From: Trichobilharzia szidati | Lineage: Eukaryota > Platyhelminthes > Trematoda > Strigeidida > Schistosomatidae | Direction of reading: 5' to 3' | Length of the DNA stretch: 64,000 bases | Assembly: GCA_944472155.2 (NCBI GenBank) | Contig: OX235275.1 | Location: 54,701,228-54,765,227 of the forward strand | In this document: positions 10,161 through 21,910 of the stretch, piece by piece | Layout of the letters: each line of letters opens with the position of its first letter | How positions within the stretch are numbered: the first letter of the stretch is position 1 | Notes under the pieces: model-generated | Database searches by the model: none | The model's input: the letters and a program-made list of their open reading frames with translations, nothing else | Told to the model about the DNA's origin: nothing | Position numbers and translations under genes: made by a program

Positions 10161-10469
10161 TAGTCACCATCCAACACCAAATGAATTCAAGTTACATGCG
10201 CAGACATCATCGAAACGTATCTGCACATGGTGACGACGATATGTCAACCTGAGATTGAGCACTTAGTTCGAATCAATCGATGGGGAAATCTAAATTGAAT
10301 TAATTAAGGATGTTCTTGTTTAAATATTCATGCTGTCTATAGATACGAAAATGTTAGATCAATAGATATGAGACTACACAACCGGTTATAAACATCAGTG
10401 ATAGATTAGGTTGGAAAAGTGATTGGCAATCATTCAATAAAAACCTAGCAATAATGCATGAACTCTTCA

Positions 10470-10655
10470 ACTGCTTGTTAGAGCCAGCCAGCCACGTAGA
10501 GAAGTATAGACTACCTGGCTGCGGTTGTCGAGATACTAAGAACCAATGGCTGGAGTCTGTTGCTGATATAATAGCCCACAGACATTCTCAATGATGCAGA
10601 TGCATTCGGTGTTTTCAAATCTCCTAGATATGTGAAATGCTCATATTTATTTACG
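10470..10655 (+). mobile_element. R1 non-LTR 3' fragment
   Basis: Phrases such as gtagagaagtatagactacctggctg and ctaagaaccaatggctggagtctgttgctga match the R1 coding 3' end, plus orientation, decayed. Confidence 0.6.
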
Positions 10656-10846
10656 TGCGTCGGTGGCACAGCGGTTGGGACTCTCGCCGACCATGCACAT
10701 AGTCCGGGGTCCGATCTCCTGTCGACGCACACCTGAAATATATGGTCGACCTGCAAAATCTGGGCTACCGATATCACATGTTGAGAATTCCATACCTGTA
10801 CCGAAAATACTGTGTGGAATCAAGCTATAATAAAAAAAATGTGATC
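10655..10846 (+). repeat. SINE family B
   Basis: tRNA-like head gtgcgtcggtggcacagcgg (box A) with box B gggtccgatctcc, body tgggctaccgatatcacatg, tail aatcaagctataataaaaaa. Sister copies: 13087, 36931 (+); 18665, 62835 (-). Confidence 0.8.
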
Positions 10847-11039
10847 ATACTTTCTGCTATACATTCCCGTTCATAATAGTTCCTGTGAACGCTACTTGTG
10901 TGTGGGGGGCTGATGAGCGAGCATTTTGTCATCAAACCACTGACGTACAAAAATTATGTGAACTGAATATTGATTTTATTTTTATTTCCGGGTTAATTAT
11001 TATCATGAAATGAAATCAGCTATAGTGACACCAGCATTC

Positions 11040-11730
11040 GGCAGCTTTTGATTGGTTGGTAGACTGTTGAGGTATCCAGTCGGGCAAGCTACACTGTGCC
11101 TGAAATCAACTGATAGCTGCTACCCCTTGACGTGGTGGTCGGGCTTGCACATCCCGATGACCTAACAAGCTACACTGGCTGGAACCAATGTCCCTGCAGG
11201 TCCTACCCTGCCAGGAAGGTTGTTAGGATAGCGATTAGACTAAAAGCAGTTACCGGCATTGTGTAAGAATATTTCTTACACAGGGATGTAACAGCAGTAA
11301 AGTGTTTCCCTCAGATGACCAGCATGCCAGCTATGCTGTCTCTCCACTGTGCTGGTGAGAGAGGGGGTTAGAAAAGGTCGACCCCAAAAATTGTACATCC
11401 CGACTTACCACACCTACGGTGGTCCGTAACCGGCGGTAAGTTACTAATACGGAACCAAACCAAGAAACCCGTTCAGACAGTCCGTGTCCGAACGGCCTCA
11501 AGCAGTTGTCCCTTGGGCTGTGTGGTCACGCAACACTAACCCTCTCTCTGTTTCAGGTACTTGAAGAATCATTCAACTTCCACGGTGTGGGTAGCCTGGA
11601 AGTAACAACCGCCCACATACCTCGAAAAGCACACGAAGTCCCCCTGAGCATCATTGTCCTCTACCCACATCACCTTGATCATCTCTTTCCCCCTACTACA
11701 GTCAGTACTATTCTTTAAGTAAGTGAGGCA
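11040..11730 (+). mobile_element. GC-rich block, probable 5' region of a non-LTR element
   Basis: Distinctly richer in G+C than its surroundings and with an open frame (11506-11718) ending LEVTTAHIPRKAHEVPLSII... No RT motif is present. The sequence style resembles 5' UTR/ORF starts of schistosome non-LTR elements. Family not established. Confidence 0.4.
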
Positions 11731-12180
11731 TCTTCACTTCACTCTGTGACCACAAATAACGATGAGAGCCATAGAAACACTCCAGATAGCCTTTTAAAGC
11801 CACGTTGTCAACTTCATATAGGAGCATTTAACGCATTTTAGAAAAAAGCCTTCTTAGACTGAGATGCTAAATTTCGATTTGACCTACTCCCCTTTAACTC
11901 TTTTCCAATCCAGAAAGAAACTTTTGTCTGCTCAGGAAAATGTGCAGGAGGTTATTACCTCCTGCTACTACTCACATTGTGGAGGTTAATTTCTACTTGA
12001 AACAGAAGAATCATTAGTGTCGTTGCATGAGCACAGAGCCTAAAAGTGGACATTTGCTTCAGGCTGATCATACACACACACACTGTATATTTGTATCCTT
12101 TTCCGGGGTTGTGTTTTGAATCGAAATCTTATCAGTGGCTGTGGACCACTGTAAGATAAGTCAAAGATGGACAATTTTCT
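11730..12180. other. Unassigned intronic sequence
   Basis: No exon, RT remnant or short repeat was recognised, apart from an (ACAC)n run near 12072-12082. Confidence 0.3.
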
Positions 12181-12860
12181 AAGGTGACATTTTCTAATCC
12201 GTCTCCACTGAGTGATTGGCGAGGCAGCATAGATAGATTTCTAGTCATCCAAGGAGAAGACTACAAGAGGAACGGACGAGGATGTCAAATCGGTAATGCA
12301 AGAAACACATTCATCAACCTGAAACCAATCTGGAAATCTTCGTCACTCAGCCTGCATCAACAACAAAATTCGGATTTTCAGTACAAACGTCAAGTCAGTC
12401 AGTTCTTCTATACGGATCAGAAACTTGGCGAGTCACAAAGAATATTTCCAACAGCCTGTTGCAGACCTTTATCAACAACTGTCTTCGCTCTTTACTGAAG
12501 ATCAGATGGCCGGCCGGAAAGAATCACCAACAAGAAACTATGGGAAAAAACAAAACAAGAGCCAATCGCTCAACAAATATACAGGAGAAAGTGGAGATGG
12601 ATTGGACACTCGCTCAGGAGGCCGTTGGGTGACATCGCGCATCAGGCCATAGCTCGAGTGGAACCCGAAAGGGAAGCGGCGAGTTGTTCGTCAATGCAAG
12701 GGTGACATGGAGGAGATCGTGTGAAGAGGAGTTGAAACAGTATGGACTAACATAGATGCAAGTGAAAAGTACAGCAGAAGACAGAAGCAAGTGGAGGCGT
12801 GCAGTTGAAGCCCAGTGTTCCACTAGGAACCCAAGGGAACAATAATAATAATAAGGAGAA
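12180..12860 (+). mobile_element. R2 non-LTR 3' fragment with (AAT)n tail
   Basis: Frames read GNARNTFINLKPIWKSSSLS, GRKESPTRNYGKKQNKSQSL and RQALEWNP-type sequence, ending aacaataataataataagg (12838-12857). Several frameshifts. Confidence 0.75.
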
Positions 12861-13086
12861 GACATCTTACTGCTATTTCATTCTTTTATGTCAGCAGTAG
12901 GACTTTACCATTAGACATCTAAAACAATTTAAACAACTAATACTATGATGGAAGTCTAATCGCTATTTAAATCGTCTTTCTGACATGTTACAACCTTCAG
13001 GAAGATCTATTTCAGTATGTGTATCTAAGTGAGCCATCGCGATATGAAAGCCTGATTATCGCATCAAGTTTTTAAACCATATCACT

Positions 13087-13262
13087 GTGCGTCGGTGACA
13101 CAGTGGTTAGGACTGTCGCCGACCATGCACATGTTCCAGGGTTCGATCCCCGGCAGACGCACTCCTGATATCAATGGGCGATCGATATCACATGCTGAAA
13201 ATTCCATACTTGTACCAAAAATACTGTGTGGAATCAAGCTATTATAAAAATAAAAATAAAAT
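13087..13262 (+). repeat. SINE family B
   Basis: gtgcgtcggtgacacagtgg head, gggttcgatccccgg box B at about 13140-13155, body and A-rich tail ending near 13262. Confidence 0.8.
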
Positions 13263-13264
13263 AA

Positions 13265-13620
13265 ATAGTTTCGTGCCATTGATTCTTAGCACCTTGGGGA
13301 CCCCAATCGTCAGGCAGTTTACACTTTCCTATGTGGCTGGCTTAAAACAACAGTCCATCTTTTTTATCATGGATTCATGCCACGTTTTTGACGGGACCAC
13401 CTATCATTTCTTTCTAACCGCAATCCTAAATATCAGTGCTTATCTAGGAATGCAATGGGTTCGCTATACGTAACACATATATCCTAGTCATCTCAACGGA
13501 TTTATCTCATTCAGGATCTCATTGGTTGATATTCCCTGCTTACCGAACACTCCACGCATAACCTCAGTACTACTCACCGTATATTGCCAGCTTGCTTGAG
13601 AAATAGATTTCAGACACCTG
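13265..13620 (-). mobile_element. R1 non-LTR fragment, decayed
   Basis: Minus strand matches the 3' coding part of R1 (complement of ccattgattcttagcaccttgg... through ctcactgtatattgcc), with many indels. Confidence 0.6.
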
Positions 13621-13624
13621 TAGT

Positions 13625-13830
13625 TACACAAGTTTGATCACCGGCTGACATTAGTTGAAGAATCACTGGAAAGTTATTCGCGGGGGGGGGCAGAGTACTG
13701 GACAGCTGTTTCGTCTCAGTTTAGGAGTCTTCGGAAGTACACGCCTACCGGTGTTCGAGCCCATGACTTTACGGTTACAAGACGAGCTCACAGACCAATC
13801 AGCCATTGGGAACCTAACTAATGTCTTAGG
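13625..13830 (-). repeat. SINE family A, minus copy
   Basis: Inverted tail and head around 13640-13800. Ribozyme-like segment 13695-13740 (minus): GTACTT, CCGAAGA, ACGAAACAGCTGTC, CAGTAC. Core positions 4 and 5 are changed. Confidence 0.65.
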
Positions 13831-13839
13831 ATTTTAATT

Positions 13840-14900
13840 AATGCTTTGAATTATTGAACAAAGAATATTCTTTTCGATAACCTGCTCTTCATCAGGTTCT
13901 ACAGCTATATATCCATCCATAATAGTGAATGAATTAGTGTTATTAACAGCATTAATGTCGTTTAAATAAGATCGAACATCAGTGGATTACAGTTCAATAG
14001 CATCAACATAACAATACACGCTGAATATCAGACTGGCAAATTAAGAAAGATAATAATACGGAATTCATGGATTTATAGTCTCTACAGAAGGCCGCCCAGG
14101 ACAGCAGTAGTGACTGGCTGGATCTGCTTCATCTCGGCACATAGAGCACCGGTTGTTTCAGGCGAATTGGGATAGTCTCTGCTGTTTGGAGTATGCAGTA
14201 TCTCGATGTTTTTGGCATCTGATAGATAACGGAGAACTCTTCAATGCTGGCTGACTTTGTGGCTGGTTTGGACCAAGTGATCTAATATCGAGCTACTGAT
14301 GCCTTTAACTACACCTTTATTTAACCATACTGGTAGATTTTCCCGAGAGAGCACGAAAAATCAAGTTACTAGAGCAATGGCTAATATAAGTCGCTGCACC
14401 AAAAGCAGCCCAGATGAATTGGTAGATACAATTAGAAGTGGCTAGCCAGTCTAGCTACTTCATCTTTCAAATTGGGGAATCATCGCCGGCCGTGTTGAAA
14501 ATAAGTCTTGTAGTTTGGCGGCATTAAAAGTTCTTTGAACTGATTTTCTTATCTTTAATTATTTCGCTAGGTATATCGCTTTTGAATTGCAGTCGTATGT
14601 ATAAAGGCTTCTTGTTTACGGATAGTGAGTAGTCCTTTTTCGCTTTCTTGATAAATTTGTCGGTAAAGCTATTTCCAGTCAAGGCGTCACATACAATCCT
14701 TAGTTCATCTTAAATTACCTCTTCTGAGCATATAGCTGTAACCCTATGGCTCAGAGTCCTTCCTAAATTTCTTTTGTACTTGAGAGGAACGAAGCTATGG
14801 AAATGTGTATATATTGTCCTGTTGTCCATGTGCTTTTTCTATACAAATTTCTCTTGATCCTACCATCTGGTTATCTTGTTTACAGCCCCATTATCATTAA
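13840..14900 (-). mobile_element. Degraded Penelope-like element
   Basis: Minus-strand frames give FVPLKYKRNLGRTL, KKPLYIRLQFKSDIPSEI and later broken endonuclease sequence. KKPLY and following residues match the connector before GIY-YIG in PLEs (compare KKPLYRKL near 60355). The left end holds the typical terminal phrase gaatattcttttcgataa. Confidence 0.6.
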
Positions 14901-15021
14901 TATATTTACTTTCTGTTACTATTCTGTTTTATTTTTCCCCTAAAAAACCAACCCTGCTGACTAACTGCTCGTCAATATTCTGCATCAATTTTGAAAATCA
15001 TTTCTTTTCTCAACACAACAG

Positions 15022-15205
15022 GATATCAGTCGATAGATAAAAGTTTAAAATTAGCCGAATATAATCTCAGGAGTAAAATTCAACAATTCGCTTATCGTTT
15101 AATCCACGGGAGAATACCATTCCATGAGTGTATTATAACCAGGCCGTATTGGGGACTAACAGCCTATAAAGCAGGAACATTCTCTCCGGCATTACAAGTG
15201 GCTAG
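15022..15205 (+). CDS. REV3L: REV3L exon: thumb (GRI...YKAGTFSPALQVAR)
   Basis: 184 bp, acceptor caacacaacag, donor GCTAG|gttagt, entering with 2 nt and leaving with 2 nt of a split codon. It encodes an alpha-helical stretch ending in RLIHGRIPFHECI and TAYKAGTFSPALQVAR, which corresponds to the REV3L thumb (EYRG..YKPGACVPALELTRK in the vertebrate protein). The preceding 6.5 kb intron is the largest in the gene and holds SINE-A pairs, R1/R2 elements and a degraded PLE. Confidence 0.9.
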
Positions 15206-15239
15206 GTTAGTTTATTTCTATAATTCTTGTTATTATTAT

Positions 15240-15840
15240 TGTTGATATTATTACTTATTCAGGCAGTATCATCTCTCATTATATCGGTCCACCAACCACA
15301 CCAAAACTGGTCCCTGTTCGATACCTTGGTGACGCCCTCTTACATGCCTCGCTTAATCGGTAGTAGGTCAGGTACATAGGGATGGTTGAACATGAGGCTA
15401 GCAGCGGCTCAGTGGCACATCTTCATTTCAGTTGATTCTCTGCTACCACTCCACAATTGCTTTCCTCTTAACATGGTATTCTCTATGTCACAATCTTAGA
15501 CATCAAACTCATTGCTTCCCATCAGGATTCTACTTATAGATCTGGTGGTGAACTGTAATTTCACTTGAATTTCCTAATCTATCTGCATTTACTTCTGCAT
15601 AGCTGTTAGTAATTAGGTTTTTGGCTAGTTTGTTGCATAGTCAGCCATTTGATTCCCAGATCCTTATTTTGATTTTACATTTTCCCTTCATCTGGGCACA
15701 ACCTGTGATGTTTAATACAACGAGTTATAAGGTATAGCTGTAGCACACTTTTGTTTCTCAGTATGAACCAGTAAAGTGTATTGCCTCAAGACTATAATGA
15801 GCTGAAGTTATGTTAAAGTATTGCATAATATCTTTAGGAG
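15240..15840 (-). mobile_element. Decayed R2-like and family C repeat sequence
   Basis: At 15470-15560 and 15640-15680 the minus strand resembles R2 3' coding sequence (compare 7400-7480 and 7610-7650). At 15370-15400 a family-C-like phrase (gatggttgaacatgaggctagc) appears. No intact frame. Confidence 0.4.
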
Positions 15841-15959
15841 TTACTTGTCTCAAGTTTTATAATGAATATGTATGCTCTTGGTGTTTCCCTCGTGAATTTG
15901 TGAACAATCTTTGTTAGTGTGGACTTTCTCCTCCTGTGTATCAGGCGGAAACTTTTTAG

Positions 15960-16950
15960 TAAGAACTTGAGACACCAAGGCTGCCTACTATCTCCAATGA
16001 TTTTCCTGATTATGGGCGGTAGACTGGATAATGCGACTGACAGAGGCGGGCAGCGAGGAAACAAGCATAAAATGGGCCAACACAAAAAACTTGGAGGATC
16101 TGGAATTCGCCAATGATATATATATCTGATTTCCCACAAAATGGAAGATATGCAGGTGAAAAGCAACTAGTTGGTGGAAGAAACATCAAAGGCCTTCAGG
16201 TGAACATAGAGAAAACAGACGTATGTGATGAAGATTCCCGACCAACAGCGACAGCAGCAACAACAGACAACAATCAGCCAGCAAAAATGGGAGAAATCCG
16301 AAAGTAGCCACCTCCTTTACCTATCTGCCTACGTGGGAAGCATCGTTTCAATTAAAGGCGGACGGAAGTGATGAGGATATCGAAGCGGCGATTGGGAAAG
16401 CAAGACAAGCTTTCATTACTCTCAAGTTTGTGTGGAGATCAACAGCACTTAACGGGAGAAATAAGATCCAGATTTTCGAATCCAAAATTAACTCAGTGCT
16501 ACAATACGCATGAGAGACTTGGTGCCTCACGAAGGTCATTTCAAACAAACTACAGACCTTCATCAACAGTTGTCTTCGCTCAGTACTCAAGATCGGATGG
16601 CTGGCCAGAAAAGATCGGCAACAGGGAGGGATTTCTGGCAATGAGTGAACCAACCAGGAACCAATTGTGCAACAAATATGTAGGAACAATTGGAGGTAGA
16701 TTGGCCATACTCTGAGAAAACTATCAAATGACATCACACGTCAGGCTCTCGAGTGGAACCGGAATGGGAGGCGGCGAGTTGGTATTCATTGTGAGGATGA
16801 CATGGAGGAGGTGATGTGAAGAGGAGATGAAAGCATGTGGGCAGATATGGAGCCAGGGGATAAAAACGTTAGCATAGAACCGAACGTGATGGAGAAGTGC
16901 GGTTGACGCTGTATTTTCCTATAGGAATTAAAGGAAACAGTAATAATAGT
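15960..16950 (+). mobile_element. R2 non-LTR fragment (RT to 3' end)
   Basis: Plus-strand frames contain QGCLLSPMIF (RT motif), GLQVNIEKTDV, KARQAFITL-like and WIGHTLRK-like strings, then the 3' end gaaacagtaataatagtaacg. Several frameshifts; the catalytic YADD-equivalent is broken (EFANDI). Confidence 0.75.
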
Positions 16951-17159
16951 AACGATATAATTAACAGATTATTGTATGCATATACTTTATATATATGAGA
17001 AACTACTACTGAGACTACTGATAAACGAATTCAGTAGTATACTTAAATGTACGAAAAAGCACTAGGAGTCAAATAATTAGAATTACAGACTGTTGAAATC
17101 TTGAAGATAAACTGCTGTGTGTACATAAATATTTAATTTTCTAGTAATGTGGATTTCAG

Positions 17160-17275
17160 CTCTTTAAAGGTCGGAGATATTCCTTGCAAAAGATCTCCAA
17201 CGAGCACAAAACCTAGACCAGGTGAATCTTGCTGACGATTGCCTCTAAATCACCTGGCCCACCAATTACTGCTCA
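17160..17275 (-). repeat. Family D SINE fragment
   Basis: ccttgcaaaagatctccaacgagcacaaaacctagaccaggtgaatcttgctgacgattgcct resembles the family copies at 780-910 and 5510-5600. Confidence 0.4.
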
Positions 17276-17344
17276 TTGTAATACACTTCTTCAAAGTGTA
17301 AGAAGACAGGAAGTAAGTTTTCATTTGATCGAGTATGGATAGCG

Positions 17345-17405
17345 GCGGAATTCAGGACATAATTTTCATCTTATTTCGAACTCGTTAGCTGGATATACCT
17401 ACATC
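17345..17405 (-). ncRNA. Degenerate Sm-alpha-type hammerhead ribozyme
   Basis: Minus strand: GGTATATCCAG, CTAACGAG, TTCGAAATAAGAT, GAAAAT, tatGTCCTGAATTCC. Helix I and the GAAA/GUC site are kept; the core is CUAACGA, so G5 is A and activity is not expected. Confidence 0.55.
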
Positions 17406-17714
17406 CCTATCGGATGATGGTGTTACTACTGAGACTCTAGCCCAACATCCATTGTTTGCAACGCCAAGTCACTATCCCCCAGTCCATTGAACCTTCTGTG
17501 AAGTAGGTAACAGTTGTTACTTGTTTGAAATGATTGTTTTGTAAATTGACTTTATTGAGCTCAAATGTTCGGTTGGTTTTATTGTTTACTATATCTACGC
17601 TTGGATACTTGAACGATGACAAAATGTATGTTTTTGTATCGCAACATTTTCAAGTTGTCTATATTTTTGATAACATCGTAGCCTTTCTCCTCATTTTGTT
17701 AGCGGTAAAACTAC

Positions 17715-18010
17715 AGATTGATATCAGTTAGACAACCATTGAAAGAAAGCAAGCAGGGACTATACTGAACAGTTGTTTCGCCCTAGCTTGGGACTCATCA
17801 TCAGTATGCACCCACCGGGTTTCGAACCCAGGACCTTCCAGTTACAAGGAAAGCTTGTAGTCCATTCAGTCACTGGGACGTGAATCAGTGGTCCTTGACA
17901 CCAGCCTGTGTCATCTGTGACGAGTATTTGTCCATACTTCCGATTGGATGGACCACATTGGTCACGACCTGTCACTAGAATTCCGAAGAATTTCGTCATG
18001 TAGCCGGGAG
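17715..18010 (-). repeat. SINE family A, minus copy
   Basis: Inverted box B (gggtttcgaaccc at 17817) and head to about 17985. Ribozyme-like 17762-17807 (minus): ATACTG, ATGATGAG, TCCCAAGCTAGGGC, GAAACAACTGTT, CAGTAT. Helix I is perfect over 6 bp and helix II is strong; C3 is A. Confidence 0.7.
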
Positions 18011-18100
18011 CAACAGTTTAATTTTCAAGAGATTTTGATTTGTTTCCAGTTTAACAGTGGTTTGTTTGTATTTGTATTCTATTTGTCTTTTTCTGCATAG

Positions 18101-18367
18101 ACGTCTCCTGTCTCTGGATCCACGCAGTGAACCATTACGTGGTGAACGTGTTGTCTATTTCATTGCAGCTGGTCGTTCAGATCAAGCCTTATTATCTTGT
18201 GTTCGAAGTTTACACGAAATCCATCCATCGATATGGATTACAGGAAAGTCGAGTGCATCACGTCGTTTGTTGGCACCACGTCTCAATTATGGTTATTATC
18301 TGGATAAACAATTTATACCGCCTATTGAAAGGATGACACAAGTGATTGGATGGAGAGTTCGTAATTG
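18101..18367 (+). CDS. REV3L: REV3L exon: DPRSEP...GERV thumb segment
   Basis: 267 bp, acceptor ttctgcatag, donor AATTG|gtgagt. The split arginine codon AG+A restores RRLLSLDPRSEP, followed by GERVVYFI and a conserved YYLDKQFIPPIERM, equivalent to YYITKQILPPLARIF of vertebrate REV3L. It carries an insertion relative to vertebrates around SLHEIHPSIWITGKSSASRR. It leaves TG, which joins G of the next exon to make tryptophan. Confidence 0.92.
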
Positions 18368-18654
18368 GTGAGTTATTATTATTATTCCCTTGAGTTCCGA
18401 CTTAAACCCCTAGAGCCTCAGCAGCACTTTGTTCTCTAAAGTGATTCTTTACTGGATCTGCGATTGTCATTAACCTCATTTCATCGTTTGTTACAAAACC
18501 ACTTAGCATGACTTCAATCTCTCTGACAAAATGCAGATAATCTGCTAGATTTTCATCAAAGTACCCTGACTCGAACTTCGGTAACTTGAAACTCCTACTC
18601 TCACAGTCTTGTTGACTTACAATATGCAGAGGATATAGTCCTTCTCGTAGGTGA

Positions 18655-18852
18655 AGATTTTATTTTATTTTTATTATAGCTTGACTCCATATAGTATTTT
18701 TGATACAAGTATGAAATTTTCAGCATGTGATATCGGTAGCCCAAATTTTGCAGGCCAACCACTAATATCAGGTGTGCGTCGGCCGGGGATCGAACCCCAG
18801 ACTATGTGCATGGTTGGCGAGCGTCCTAACCGCTGTGCCACCGACGCACATA
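18655..18852 (-). repeat. SINE family B, minus copy
   Basis: Complementary to family B: inverted head ccgctgtgccaccgacgcac at 18830-18849, inverted box B gggatcgaacccc at 18784-18797. Confidence 0.8.
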
Positions 18853-19204
18853 AAATGAAGAGTCTTCTGAAAACCTTAATCAGACATAAATCTTCGAATG
18901 TTTGGCTAGCGATTTAATCCCATCGAATGGTAAAATGAAGCTGCGGGACTGAAATACCCCCACTCCTAGCTTAAAGATAGCGAATAAATGAAATGGTAGG
19001 GCGTGTTGACCGTTTAACTTGTTTGGGAATTGGCATCAGCCCCAATGGACTGTGATTGCTGACGAAATCTCAGTAGGCGTACAAACGCTTGTGTGGCATT
19101 TGCCAACCTGCATCATCTCTGGCTTTGTAGACATGATATCCGGGTGGCTACGGATCAAAGGACGTGTGTACTATACAGCAGCAGTTCTCTTTGTCCTTCC
19201 CTAT

Positions 19205-20363
19205 GGTCTGTCTGTCTCTCTGTCTGGATTCAACATAGAACTTGGCACCGAAGTGCACCAGTTCGAGTTGCCACGTTCCAAATAGCACACAAAGGTAGAC
19301 AAGAAAATGAGTGAAGAGAATCAATAGAGTTTTGACAAGTATAAGAGTGAAACAGAATGAGTAATGGCAGAAAGGAATATGAAGGATTACACAAGAGACT
19401 GAATACATCTGCGTAAGCCATTGACAACGATTTTGAGCCATGTCACCTATTGTCTCCAGCCATTGATTCTTAGAGTCCCGAGGGCGGGCCTCAACCCGGA
19501 AGTCTGCATCTCTCTACCAGACTCAGTTTAACTGTCAAGGATTTCATGGATTGATGAGGCCATGTTTTTGTTTGGCCACCACTTACTCTTTTCCAACCTG
19601 CACTTATATCAGCTGGTAATGCCCGTCGGGGGAGGCGATGGTTAGGCATGCGCAGCACGTGACCTAGCCATCTCAATCTATGTAGCTTTATAGCCTCTTC
19701 TATTGATTTTCCTTCTTTGCCCAACACTCTACGCCTAACGTCAACATTACTTACCTTATTATACCACGTAACGTGAGGAAGAGATCGTAGACATCTATGA
19801 TCAAAAACAGTCAACCTTTTCATGTCTTCAACTCGTATTGGCCATGTTTCAGAGCCATGGAGAGAAGGACGGAGCGAACTGCTGAGCAGTACACACGTCC
19901 CTTGGTTGATAGTTGGATGTCACGCCTACGCCAGAGATGGTGTAAGTTAGCGAAAGCAGCCCGAGCTTTCTGGATCCGTGCTGTGATTTCGTCACCAATC
20001 AATCCGTTGGTGCTGAAACAACTTCCCAAATAGGTGAAGTGGTCAACACGTTCTATCACTTCACTCCCTATCACTAAGCTAGGAGTTGACGTAGTCCAGT
20101 CCTGTCGCAGCATCTTACATTTTACAGGGGCTAATTGCATGCCAGACATACGAAGATTGCTGCTCAAGGTGTTCAGAAGACTCTGCATTTTGTCAGCATT
20201 CTCCCCTAACAGGACTATGTCGTCTGCATATTCCAATTCCATAAGACTATTCTCTGGTAACAAGTCGATTCCTAAGTCGTTAATTTCAGTTAAGGTTACT
20301 TCCATTAGCATATCTATTATGAAGTTAAACAGAAAAGGGGAAAGTGGACATCCTTCACGGACA
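19205..20363 (-). mobile_element. R1 non-LTR element, RT and C-terminal domain (left part)
   Basis: Minus-strand frame over 19820-20311 reads FIIDMLMEVTLTE, LEYADDIVLLGENADKMQS (YADD catalytic pair), LVIGSEVIERVDHFTYLGS, then RSVLL. After one frameshift, 19491-19823 reads KLHRLRWLGHVLRMP and GGQTKTW. The 3' end is at 19205 (inverted gtctgtctgtc tail). The best R1 RT remnant apart from 55141-56838; split from its 5' part by an R3 insertion. Confidence 0.85.
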
Positions 20364-21268
20364 CCTTACTTACTTTTACTTTACTTCGGCTATCTCCTAC
20401 GGGAGGATGAGCCGGCTTCATGAACATCTCGAATCATCGCTGCCCGGGCGCGGCGATCTGATGCAAGATTTTGCGACAGGGTTATCCAATTCTAGTTCCA
20501 CAGACGGAGTCCGTAGACGGTTTGTAGTCACAGGCACTCCATATCAGCCTTGATTGTACCAAGCCACGTTTTCAGCTGTCCACCCCTGCGACATCGCCAA
20601 GATGGTAATGGCGAGGGATTTAGAACTGATTTGACCAGATCGTCATCTAGTCGGCGCAGAACATGGCCAAACCACCGAAGGCGACGTTGTTGGACCAGTA
20701 CTGGAATTTGGTTGATGTTTTAGCAACGAGAGAGTTCATGAAGTTTCATGGGAATTTGGTACGAGTGATGTCCCCAGAATCGCTCGGCCTTTTGTTTGAG
20801 AGTGCAGCTCTAGCCTCTACACAACCAAGTGTGACCTACAAGGCAGTAGGAGTGGAGTAGGGAGTCCACTATCCATTGGCAGCCGGTGACCGGAGATCGG
20901 TTCATACGCCTTTTTGAATGGGGCCAGACATCCAAGACATCCAACAAGCCCTTTGACCATACGTCTGCCGGTGAGCTCCAGTGAGCTTCATACGCCAGTC
21001 GTTGGAGGTTTGGAATCAGGGTTCAGCCATCTCCCCCAGACTGTCATCCAATGGACAGTCAACTCGGTGAAGAGCGCCGGGCATCCGCTTTCGCCCTCTC
21101 ACTTTGGTGAAAAACACCTCCGCCACGTGAAGGCAGTGAGTAGGACTTCCTCAGGAGAGGCTATGTAAGACGCCTGGTCATATGGGAGCATTTCAAGAGG
21201 TGTGCGGAGGGGTGGCCAACCCGCAGCGCAAGGCACCCACCCCCGACCATCCTGAGACTTTGGAGGCA
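20364..21268 (-). mobile_element. R3 non-LTR 3' fragment nested in R1
   Basis: On the minus strand 20550-20720 reads QRRLRWFGHVLRRLDDDLVK and GGQLKTWLGTIKAD, the C-terminal signature of a third non-LTR family, ending in a gtaagtaag tail (20364-20385 inverted). R1 coding sequence resumes on the right at 21270. The part 20990-21200 recurs, diverged, at 25545-25770 and 27290-27480. Confidence 0.7.
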
Positions 21269-21269
21269 C

Positions 21270-21480
21270 TACTGGTTGTTATCAATTCAGATGACGATTC
21301 CCCATAAACCCCTACACGGCTACGTGAGTTTCAGTAGAGTGCCTTGATTAGTGAAATGTACTTTCTTGGCACTCCCTTCACAGTCAAACATTGCCATAGT
21401 ACCTTTCGATCCACAGAGTCGAAGGCCGCCTCCAAGTAAAGAAATATGGCAATTGTTGGACTCCTAAAAGTGTGTCTATG
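21270..21480 (-). mobile_element. R1 element, right part after nested insertion
   Basis: The minus strand continues the R1 RT (complement of gatccacagagtcgaaggccgcctcc encodes AAFDSVD, RT motif A). Contiguous with 19205-20363 if the R3 insert is removed. Confidence 0.75.
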
Positions 21481-21682
21481 GCTGTGGGAAGTGGCCACTA
21501 ATTGTCGACCATACGGAAAGGCTTGCTGTTTTTTTCACGGTGTATGTTTCAGTTTCATCTCTAATAATAATAATAATATCTTTATTCTGGACTATATTAA
21601 TGAAATGTACAGAATTTTCAGAGGAGTTTATCGTACAATATCTTCAAGTAAAATATTAATTAATTGACAGTATCGCCTTCCT

Positions 21683-21910
21683 GATGGTGGTATAGCGGTT
21701 AGGACACTCGGCGACCATGCACATGGTCCGGGGTTCGATTCCCGGCCGACGCACTCCTTTACCTCGTTGAGCCAGAAATAGTGCTGGTAAAGAGGAAAGG
21801 TTGAGCATGGGGCTAGCAAACTTATCCTGTAAAAATAAACACTGTTACAGAAACTTCAAGCCTGTGGCTTGGAGCCCTATGTTCCACTAGGGAACGTGAA
21901 GGAAAAAAGA
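21683..21910 (+). repeat. SINE family C with tRNA-like head
   Basis: Head gtggtatagcggttaggac (box A), box B gggttcgattcccgg at 21731-21746, body gttgagcatggggctagc and ggcttggagccctatgttccac. Copies at 23440-23600, 24240-24405 and 34058-34290. Confidence 0.75.

Noticed and set aside
10655..10735. tRNA gene (also at 13087, 21683, 36931)
   Set aside because: A and B boxes are present, but each is followed by the same repeat body and A-rich tail, and acceptor-stem pairing is poor; these are SINE heads.
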